Origin: JACQAI01 sp035507915
GTDB lineage: Bacteria > Pseudomonadota > Alphaproteobacteria > Elsterales > Elsteraceae
Length of the DNA: 12,545 nt
NCBI GenBank assembly: GCA_035507915.1
Contig: DATJNS010000281.1
Coordinates: 1 to 12,545, forward strand
Direction: 5' to 3'
Shown piece by piece: positions 6,919-12,112 of this stretch (the stretch's first letter is position 1; each line of letters begins with the position of its first letter). The position numbers were made by a program, and so were the translations under genes. The notes under the pieces are model-generated. The model ran no database searches. It worked only from the letters and a program-made list of their open reading frames with translations, and had not been told where the DNA came from.

Positions 6919-7434
6919 TCAGATCGGCAACACCAGCAACATGTCGATCGAATCGGAATCGGTGATCACGGTCCGGCTGCGCAGCCTGGGCGCGCCGGCC
7001 TCCAGCACGACCTCGTCGAGATAGCGCCCGGCGCTGAACACCATCATCGCGCCCTCGGGGATCGCCGTGCGGATGACGACGTAGCTGGTCTCGACCTCGA
7101 ACGCGCCCGCGCGCTGCCCGAGGATGCGCGGCGCGCCCAGCACGTGACGATAGACGTGCGGCTGGAAGACGTTGGCCGACCGCATGGCGCGGACGCGATC
7201 GCCCAGCATGTCGCGGTTGTCGCAATAGAGGAAGCCGATCGGGCGGCCCTTCTCGAACTCCGAACGCGAGATGATCCGGTAGACGCACTTGGCCGTGAAG
7301 TAGTCGGGCCAGCGCTCGAGCTGGCCGCCGTCGATCGCCGCCGCACAGTCGGCGATCAGCGCCGCGATGCCGAGACGGATCGGCTCGGGAACCTCTCGCG
7401 GATCGAGCGACGGCCGAAAGCCGTCGTCAGACAT
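6919..7434 (-). CDS. Aromatic-ring-hydroxylating dioxygenase, beta (small) subunit
   Basis: A 171-aa protein with the SnoaL/NTF2-like fold pattern of ring-hydroxylating dioxygenase beta subunits (PF00866 type). Family marks are Y45-F46 in the WPDYF segment, a YRI strand, GFLYCDNRDMLGDRV, NVFQPHVYRHVL and a C-terminal RSRTVITDSDSIDMLLVLPI. The subunit is structural, forming an alpha3beta3 hexamer with the Rieske subunit. The ATG at 7434 lies inside the end of the alpha gene: the sequence ATGTCTGA holds the start of beta and the stop of alpha, an 8-bp overlap that implies translational coupling and equal amounts of both subunits. A GGGAG purine run lies upstream of the start, within alpha. Confidence 0.9.
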   Translation of the reverse strand: MSDDGFRPSLDPREVPEPIRLGIAALIADCAAAIDGGQLERWPDYFTAKCVYRIISRSEFEKGRPIGFLYCDNRDMLGDRVRAMRSANVFQPHVYRHVLGAPRILGQRAGAFEVETSYVVIRTAIPEGAMMVFSAGRYLDEVVLEAGAPRLRSRTVITDSDSIDMLLVLPI

Positions 7435-8680
7435 TCATGAGCTCCCGGTAGACGCGCCAGAAGCCGCGCACCGACGTCTCGGTCGCGCGGGTCGGCGCGG
7501 AGCCGACGCCGGTCCCGCCCATCATCACCACGGCCTCCGCGTCGAGATCGCCCTTGATGCCGCGTTGGACGAAATTGCCGATGATGCCGTCCTCCATCGA
7601 CACCAGGCCGGCCGGACCGACCAGATTGCTCTGCTTCAGGCGCACGTAGGCCTGTTCCTCGGTGTCCTCCTCGAAGCCGATCAAGGTCCACACCAGCTCG
7701 GACTTTTCGGGCCCGTGCGGCACGATCTGGCGCGTGCCGATCGAGTTCAGCACCTGCTGCAGCACGAAACTGGGAAACAGACACTGGATCGAGTTCGTGA
7801 TCTCGTCCTCGAACTCCATCCACTGGTCGATCAGCGACGGATCGGCGAGGCCGAAATCGTCCTTCTGGGCGCGGATCATGCCCGAGGCGTATTCCGCGTT
7901 GCCCTGGTCGGTGTGGCGCTTGGCGAACACGATGTGATGCCAGCTCGCGTCGTCCTGGCGCACGCCGCCCTCGGCGGTCAGGCGGTTGAGCCGGAAGGTC
8001 GAGAAGAAGGCGTGCAGCAGGCTCGGATGGTAGTTGTCGCGCGCGTTCTCGGCGTAGAGCTTCCAGTTGTTGTGCATCATCTGGCGGTAGCGGCCGAGGA
8101 TCTTCGGCCGGCCGTGCAGGGTGCGCCGGATGTGCGCGGTCATCACCGGCCCAAGATAGGCCTCGAGGGGCGGCGCGCGGTCGGAGAAGCTGGCGAAGAT
8201 CAGCCCGCAGATCGTCTCGACGCGCAGGCGCACCAGTCGGTGGTTGGACTTGTCGAACTCCTTCGGCATGCCGCCCTTCTGCTGCACGCCTTTCTCGAAC
8301 GCCACGCTGAGCAGCCGCCCGGTCTGGTCGTAGATCCAGTTGTGATAGGGGCAGGTGAAGGTCTCGCCGTGACCGGTCGGCTGATAGCAAACGGTCGCGC
8401 CCTTGTGGGCGCAACGATTGACCAGCGCGTTGATCGCGCCGTCCTTGGTGCGCACGACGATGATCGGCGTGTCGCCGATCATGCTGGTGAAATAGTCGTT
8501 GGGCCGCGGCGCCTCGACCTCGAGGCCGAGAAAATTCCAGGTCGGCCCGCGGAAGATCAGATCCTGCTCCCAGGCGTAGACCTCCGGATCGGCGTACACC
8601 TGCATCGGGACGCGCGATACGCCGGGCGACCGCCATTGGAGCACGTCGCGCACCGGCCGGCTCGCCACCGCCTGGGCCAT
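7427..8680 (-). CDS. Rieske non-heme iron ring-hydroxylating oxygenase, alpha subunit
   Basis: A 417-aa large subunit. Rieske [2Fe-2S] ligands are C90 and H92 (NRCAHKG) and C110 and H113 (TCPYHNW). The mononuclear iron site shows H218 and H223 in DNYHPSLLH with the bridging D215; D364 in SMEDG is the likely third ligand. A C-terminal QRG follows at the usual distance. The NNWKLYAENARDNYHPSLLH stretch and EGGV after it recall anthranilate and salicylate oxygenases (AndAc/NagG type), so an aromatic carboxylate substrate is plausible but unproven. The ATG at 8680 has GGAGG (8688-8692) seven bases upstream; the open frame continues to 8743 without another good site. No ferredoxin or reductase gene is nearby, so electrons must come from proteins encoded elsewhere. 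It heads the operon that runs to 3466. Confidence 0.93.
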   Translation of the reverse strand: MAQAVASRPVRDVLQWRSPGVSRVPMQVYADPEVYAWEQDLIFRGPTWNFLGLEVEAPRPNDYFTSMIGDTPIIVVRTKDGAINALVNRCAHKGATVCYQPTGHGETFTCPYHNWIYDQTGRLLSVAFEKGVQQKGGMPKEFDKSNHRLVRLRVETICGLIFASFSDRAPPLEAYLGPVMTAHIRRTLHGRPKILGRYRQMMHNNWKLYAENARDNYHPSLLHAFFSTFRLNRLTAEGGVRQDDASWHHIVFAKRHTDQGNAEYASGMIRAQKDDFGLADPSLIDQWMEFEDEITNSIQCLFPSFVLQQVLNSIGTRQIVPHGPEKSELVWTLIGFEEDTEEQAYVRLKQSNLVGPAGLVSMEDGIIGNFVQRGIKGDLDAEAVVMMGGTGVGSAPTRATETSVRGFWRVYRELMNV

Positions 8681-8745
8681 TCTCGGTCCTCCGTCGATTC
8701 CGCGCCATCGCGCCGATGGACCCGCGATGTCGGCAAGGTGCATGA

Positions 8746-8763
8746 TTGCGCCGCAGCGTGCAA
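8746..8763. promoter_or_regulatory. Imperfect palindrome upstream of the Rieske operon, possible operator
   Basis: TTGCGC (8746-8751) and GTGCAA (8758-8763) form an imperfect 18-bp inverted repeat, 65 bp upstream of the alpha-subunit start. Size and position suit a repressor or LysR/GntR-type site, but no regulator gene is adjacent and I see no clear -35/-10 pair for the operon. Confidence 0.2.
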
Positions 8764-8881
8764 CGAGGTCGGGTGCGGGTGCGTATCGCGAGGGGACGTG
8801 GCGTGGGGCGCTCGGCTACCTACGCGGAGGATGGCGCGATCCGGCACCACCATAAAGCTGCGCAAGAGGGCGCCAAACCAA

Positions 8882-8896
8882 CCGCCTGGGAGGCGG
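8882..8896. repeat. Perfect 6-bp hairpin touching the DUF6134 promoter candidate
   Basis: CCGCCT, a GGG loop and AGGCGG form a perfect short inverted repeat. Its last G is the first base of the GGAAC element of the stress-promoter candidate. No T tract follows in either direction, so a terminator is unlikely. It may be an operator or chance in GC-rich DNA. Confidence 0.35.
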
Positions 8897-8921
8897 GAAC
8901 GCGCCGGGGGCCGGGGCCGTA
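8896..8921 (+). promoter_or_regulatory. Candidate sigma-EcfG (general stress response) promoter
   Basis: GGAAC (8896-8900), 17 bases, then CGTA (8918-8921). The published alphaproteobacterial EcfG pattern is GGAAC-N16/17-CGTT, so one position differs. Transcription would start near 8928, about 35 nt before the ATG at 8962. No convincing housekeeping -35/-10 pair competes with it in this gap, and the remainder of 8681-8961 has no gene. Confidence 0.45.
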
Positions 8922-8961
8922 CCCTATTGTGATACCGACGCAGAGGGGAGACCGACCCCGA

Positions 8962-9708
8962 ATGGTGCCGGGCGCGCCGAGGCGGCATTCGAGGTGGCGG
9001 AGCGGGCTGGCGCGGATCGCGCTGGTCGCGCTGGTCCTCGGGCTGGCGACCGGCGGCGCCGCAGCAAGCGACGTCTATAGCTACAAGATCGAGCACCCGA
9101 CCTTGGGCGACATCGGCAGCTACGTCGACACGGTGACGCGCAATGCCGACGGCTACCGCATCGACAATCGGATGCACGTGCTCGTGCGCGTGCTTGGCAT
9201 CGTGCTGCACCGCGAGGATGCGGAACGGACCGAGATCTGGCGCGGCGGGCGGCTGGTCTCGTTTCACGGCGTCACGACCACCAACGGCGAGCGCATCGAG
9301 GTGCGTGGCGAGGCCGAGGGCGATCAGTTCGTGATCACCACGCCGCACGGCAGCGAAACGGTCGCGGCGAACATCCGGCCGTCCGATCCGTGGTCCGCGG
9401 CCGCCGGCAGCGGCCCTTCGCTGATGATGTCGACCAAGACGGGCAAGCTCTTCCAGGTGCGCGACGCCACCGTCGAGAACACGACCCTCCGGATCGGCAG
9501 CGTCGATGTTCCCGTGCAGCACTACGTCTTCATGACGGACAAGCGCCAGGAGGTCTGGAAGAACGCGCACGGCGTTCCGGTCGAGTTTCGCAGCGCCGAG
9601 GCGGTCGGCCCGATCGACTTCATCCTGGTCAAGGAGGCGCTCGCATCGGACTCGGCGACATTGCCGCCCGCCGACACCGGCAACGCGCTCGCCGCCACGC
9701 CGCGTTGA
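8962..9708 (+). CDS. Exported DUF6134-like protein
   Basis: A 248-aa protein with an N-terminal signal peptide: arginine-rich n-region (R7, R8, R11, R13), hydrophobic core from A17 to A35, probable cut within AAAS near 35. The mature part is predicted to be beta-rich: SYKIEHPTLGDIGSYVDTV, RVLGIVLHREDAERTEIWRGGRLVSF, and a late segment VQHYVFMTDKRQEVWKN. From memory this pattern fits the DUF6134 family of alphaproteobacterial periplasmic proteins, whose function is not known. GAGGGGAGA lies 12 bases before the ATG, a slightly long distance. It is divergent from the Rieske operon and has its own EcfG-type promoter candidate, suggesting an envelope or stress role. No enzymatic motif is visible. 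Confidence 0.75.
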   Translation: MVPGAPRRHSRWRSGLARIALVALVLGLATGGAAASDVYSYKIEHPTLGDIGSYVDTVTRNADGYRIDNRMHVLVRVLGIVLHREDAERTEIWRGGRLVSFHGVTTTNGERIEVRGEAEGDQFVITTPHGSETVAANIRPSDPWSAAAGSGPSLMMSTKTGKLFQVRDATVENTTLRIGSVDVPVQHYVFMTDKRQEVWKNAHGVPVEFRSAEAVGPIDFILVKEALASDSATLPPADTGNALAATPR

Positions 9709-9750
9709 CGCGCGCGACGCCGATCGCGTCCGATGGACTGGGAGTTGGCG

Positions 9751-9767
9751 TCCCCACGGGGAGGGGA
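9751..9767. repeat. TCCCC / GGGGA tandem palindrome downstream of the DUF6134-like gene
   Basis: TCCCC (9751-9755) can pair with either of two tandem GGGGA copies (9758-9762 and 9763-9767). The second copy is positioned as a ribosome binding site for an ATG at 9774. It could be a weak terminator of the upstream gene, though no T tract follows, or part of a dispersed repeat. The 9709-9911 gap holds no gene I can support. Confidence 0.35.
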
Positions 9768-9911
9768 ACCCACATGACCCACAAGCCCTTGGTCCCTCTT
9801 GGAAAGCTCGCCCCAAGATGCTGGCCCGGCGCACGTGGCACACAGGCGTGTAACACAGGCCCGGTTCAGAGCCCAGCGGATCCCGCGGGGCCCGCCGCGA
9901 AATCGAGGCGC

Positions 9912-10397
9912 CTATGCGGCCTGCCGACGGTCGGCGACTGCGTGGCCCAGCTGTCGCTCGGCTTCCGCACGGCACCAACACGACAGCGACTCGAGCGCGC
10001 TGGCCACGACTGACTCGGTCCAGGTCAACTCGTCGCGGCGCGCGAGATCGAGCTCGCCGTCAATTATCCCGTCAAGGTGCCGCTCGAAGTTGATCCAGGC
10101 TTCCGGGCACGCCGCCGGGCTGCGATGACCCAGGAGGCGCGGGCCCAAACCCTTTGCCATCCGGGCGACCGCCGCGTCGAACACGACGCGGCAAACCTCG
10201 ATCGAGAAGCTCCATGCAGCTGCAGGCGGCAGCTCGAACGCCCGTCCCGAGGGATGGCACCTGAGCGCGCGCACCGAAGCGAGTTGCGCGTGCAGGCTTT
10301 CGAGCTGCTGCTCGGCCCGGGCCGCGCACTCGGTCGATGGGAGCCATTCCGGCCTCGACTCGCCCGGGAACGCTGCTGGTTCGAAAATTGTGGACAT
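9912..10397 (-). CDS. Hypothetical protein, 161 aa
   Basis: I do not recognise this protein. It starts at the ATG at 10397 with GGAG eight bases upstream; the frame is open for 44 codons further but without a better start. The sequence looks soluble and mostly helical, with no signal peptide or membrane segment. Visible features are a heptad-like N-terminal stretch (AEQQLESLHAQLASV, 28-42), a hydrophobic helix SFSIEVCRVVFDAAVARM (63-80), and W101, W126 and W141 in the C-terminal half with a CWC at 140-142. It follows the XRE-type regulator gene on the same strand after 138 bp, which includes a strong hairpin. It may be regulated by or work with that protein. A toxin or antitoxin role is possible but nothing in the sequence proves it. 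Confidence 0.6.
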   Translation of the reverse strand: MSTIFEPAAFPGESRPEWLPSTECAARAEQQLESLHAQLASVRALRCHPSGRAFELPPAAAWSFSIEVCRVVFDAAVARMAKGLGPRLLGHRSPAACPEAWINFERHLDGIIDGELDLARRDELTWTESVVASALESLSCWCRAEAERQLGHAVADRRQAA

Positions 10398-10414
10398 GTC
10401 GGACACTCCGCTGT

Positions 10415-10435
10415 GCCGCCCGACGCTCGGGCGGC
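10415..10435. repeat. Perfect 9-bp inverted repeat between the XRE gene and the 161-aa gene
   Basis: GCCGCCCGA (10415-10423), loop CGC, then TCGGGCGGC (10427-10435). The stem is almost all G/C and ends 17 bp upstream of the 161-aa gene's ATG on the minus strand. No T tract follows in either direction, so it may be an attenuating leader hairpin, a transcription-pausing element or a protein-binding site. The gap 10398-10535 holds no gene. Confidence 0.6.
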
Positions 10436-10535
10436 GTCGGATCCAGCTTGTGACCTGACTAAGCAAGCGAGCTGAGTCACGTTGCCGGTCGGCTGGGACG
10501 CCGACGCGCTCGGGCCTACGTGAGGTCACTTGTGG

Positions 10536-10799
10536 TCAGCCGCGGCCCCGAGCCGGTGGCTTTGTTCTGCGTGCTTTCCGCCGGGTTAAGCCTTCCACCT
10601 GGTCGTCAGCATGGAACTCAATCCCACGTGAAGCGAAGACGCGCATGACCGCCTCGAGGGTGCTCCGGCGCGGGTTGGTCTTTCCCGTCTCGAGGCCCTT
10701 GAGCGCTGTTGGATGAATGCCCGCTAGTTGGGCCAACTCGGCGCGCGAGAGGCCCAACAAGGCTCTCGCCGCCGCCATGAGGCGTGGGCTCGGCAGCAT
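10536..10799 (-). CDS. Small XRE-type helix-turn-helix transcriptional regulator
   Basis: An 87-aa protein with one helix-turn-helix at about residues 17-39: LSRAELAQLAGIHPTALKGLETGKT. The pattern RLMAAARALLGLSRAELA at the start, R44-R45-S46-T47-L48 and GIEFHADDQ are typical of a short XRE group common in alphaproteobacteria and their mobile DNA. The basic tail (RRKARRTKPPARGRG) may help DNA binding. I choose the ATG at 10799 because relatives begin this many residues before the first helix, although the ribosome binding site is weak. It diverges from the exonuclease-like operon, so autoregulation and control of that operon from the shared 10800-10979 region is a natural inference. Confidence 0.85.
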   Translation of the reverse strand: MLPSPRLMAAARALLGLSRAELAQLAGIHPTALKGLETGKTNPRRSTLEAVMRVFASRGIEFHADDQVEGLTRRKARRTKPPARGRG

Positions 10800-10828
10800 G
10801 CCGATCGAGGTTCCGGCTCACCGTCAGC

Positions 10829-10890
10829 CAAGTCCAATGTTGCCAACCATTCAGCCCCAAAACGACTGTAATCGGTCCATTTTGGACTTG
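10829..10890. promoter_or_regulatory. Inverted-repeat operator candidates in the divergent control region
   Basis: CAAGTCCAA (10829-10837) recurs inverted as TTGGACTTG (10882-10890), a perfect 9-bp match with a 44-bp spacer. The right copy also belongs to a local palindrome GTCCA-TTT-TGGAC (10875-10887), and GTTG-C-CAAC lies beside the left copy (10839-10847). The centres are about 53 bp apart, near five helical turns. They lie between the XRE regulator and the plus-strand operon, as expected for its binding sites. TTGACT (10888-10893) could be a -35 for the operon, but I find no good -10. Confidence 0.5.
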
Positions 10891-10979
10891 ACTGATACGC
10901 TGTCGACGTGGAGGCTGCAGCACGCCTGACGAATCGGCTCCCCGCATGGGCGCCGCATCTCGGGCAGTTGGAGCACGGC

Positions 10980-11519
10980 ATGGCGGCGGCCAACCCAGCG
11001 ATCATTGCGGTCGGAACATCCTTTGTTCCGATGCGCCTGTACCCGCTCGAGGTGGCCGTTGCATTCCCACTGGCAGAACGGGTTACCGCCTGGTTGATCG
11101 CCGGTGACGGAACTGCCGAGTGGGCACAGGCACTCGCCAATCTGCCGCCTCACCAACGACAGAGCCTTGCCCACCACGGACAGTCGGCGCGCGCCGTCGC
11201 CGCCGCACTCTCTAATACCCTTCACGGGGTAACCGTGTATGCGGGCGCCCCGGAGGACGCGACTCTCGCGCTCTCGACTTTGTACCGCGCCGTTGATCAA
11301 CGGGTCCCCTTCACCGTCGAGCCGATCGAAGCCCTTTATGCGACGCGCCCTGCACCGGCGGAGCAATGCATCTCTAGCGACGAGGCGATCGCCGCCGCCC
11401 ACGCCGCCTTCCAGCTGCCGAACCGAGCTAGGTTCGAGGTCCAGCTCTACGCCGCAGCGTCGAGACTAATTCTCGGCATGCCACTGGCTCGTAATCCAAC
11501 CCGCCTGAGGCCCACATGA
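10980..11519 (+). CDS. DEDDh (RNase T/DnaQ-like) exonuclease fold protein, catalytic residues apparently lost
   Basis: A 179-aa protein from the ATG at 10980, with GGAG eight bases upstream; a GTG at 10908 would add 24 residues with no homology pattern. Hand comparison with short bacterial 3'-5' exonucleases that begin xDxEAS...YPxEVA gives anchors YPLEVAVAF (21-29), TAWLI (36-40), AEWAQAL (46-52), VTVYAGAP (84-91), LSTLYRAV (98-105) and a C-terminal NRARFEV (148-154). At the catalytic positions D-x-E becomes A10-x-G12, the HGI region reads NLP, and the C-terminal His and Asp become N148 and E153; D93 may be the only acid kept. The frame is intact, so it may be a binding protein rather than a nuclease. 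It ends in ATGA, overlapping the next start by 4 bp. The family call is from memory and moderately certain; the loss of residues depends on that alignment. Confidence 0.6.
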   Translation: MAAANPAIIAVGTSFVPMRLYPLEVAVAFPLAERVTAWLIAGDGTAEWAQALANLPPHQRQSLAHHGQSARAVAAALSNTLHGVTVYAGAPEDATLALSTLYRAVDQRVPFTVEPIEALYATRPAPAEQCISSDEAIAAAHAAFQLPNRARFEVQLYAAASRLILGMPLARNPTRLRPT

Positions 11520-12112
11520 TTCTGTTCGTAGGCGACCTCCTCGGCAGCTTTGCCATCGCATCGATCTACGCGGAGCGTCACCGGCCAAGTACGATGGTGC
11601 TGCTGGGACATATCGGGCCCTGGCACCCCAAAGGACTAGCCGGTGTGTTTCACGCCGGGATCGACATCGCGTGGGTTGCGACTGATTCGTTCCTCCATGC
11701 GTGGCGCGACTTGGCTGATTCGACAGATCACCGCATGCGGCTAGGCTGCCTGGACGGGCGCGTCGCCATGATCGGCGATCACCTGGTTGCAGGCGCCTAT
11801 GGCCTGCTGCCCGACACGATCCGAAGATTGTCACGGCAGCCAGCCGATATCCTGCTTACGGTCGAGGAGGCGCCCTCTTATTGCCCGGGCGGTGGCGAAC
11901 AATTAGACCGCCTCGCCGGTGCAATGGGTGCGCGAATGATTATTTGCGGACAGGCAGAGAGCTACGTTGCTGAGCACCGGCGCCTGGGCCTGAAGGTGGT
12001 GGGGGTTGGGCCCGGGCAGGCGGTAGACGAGTTCGGTGAGCTGATCGAGCCCGGACCTGAGCGGCAGCCTGCCGGGCTTCACGTCAGCGAGGAGTGGCGA
12101 CGCGTACGATGA
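11516..12112 (+). CDS. Calcineurin-like metallophosphoesterase fold protein, metal ligands apparently lost
   Basis: A 198-aa protein. The overall pattern follows small metallophosphoesterases: ILFVGDLLGS (2-11), STMVLLGHIGPW (25-36), IAWVATDSF (51-59), ADILLTVEEAPS (110-121), then LDRLAGAMGARMIICGQAES (130-149) and LKVVGVGPG (159-167). Active members have D-x-H, G-D, G-N-H-D/E, T-H-E-A-P and G-H-x-H here. This protein has D7-L-L9, G31-H32, T56-D57-S58-F59, T115-V116-E-E-A-P and G145-Q-A-E148, so nearly every metal ligand is gone while the surrounding sequence is preserved. A TTA leucine codon (residue 130) contrasts with the neighbours upstream. The gene overlaps the exonuclease-like gene and the next gene by ATGA at each end, implying a coupled operon and a complex or shared pathway. 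Phosphatase activity is unlikely; nucleotide or nucleic-acid binding is a guess. Confidence 0.62.
   Translation: MILFVGDLLGSFAIASIYAERHRPSTMVLLGHIGPWHPKGLAGVFHAGIDIAWVATDSFLHAWRDLADSTDHRMRLGCLDGRVAMIGDHLVAGAYGLLPDTIRRLSRQPADILLTVEEAPSYCPGGGEQLDRLAGAMGARMIICGQAESYVAEHRRLGLKVVGVGPGQAVDEFGELIEPGPERQPAGLHVSEEWRRVR

Noticed and set aside
9740..9775. Sequence reminiscent of a tRNA 3' end on the minus strand, considered as an attachment site
   Set aside because: The T arm does not pair correctly and no cloverleaf can be formed from the flanking bases.
8557..9981. 474-codon minus-strand open frame across the divergent promoter region and the DUF6134-like gene
   Set aside because: It is antisense to a gene with a clear signal peptide and overlaps the alpha-subunit start. 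Its translation has no recognisable domain.
9774..10013. 79-codon plus-strand frame with a good upstream GAGGGGA
   Set aside because: It overlaps the 161-aa gene antisense, has no recognisable composition or motif, and the purine run lies in a palindrome that may have another purpose. Kept only as a low-interest finding.
10908..10979. Upstream GTG start for the exonuclease-like gene, possibly leaderless
   Set aside because: The extra 24 residues match nothing in the family and no -35/-10 pair supports a start at 10908, whereas the ATG at 10980 has GGAG at a normal distance.
11012..11030. Perfect CGGAAC / GTTCCG inverted repeat with a 7-bp loop
   Set aside because: It lies inside the exonuclease-like coding region shortly after its start; codon constraints and chance explain it, and nothing links it to regulation.
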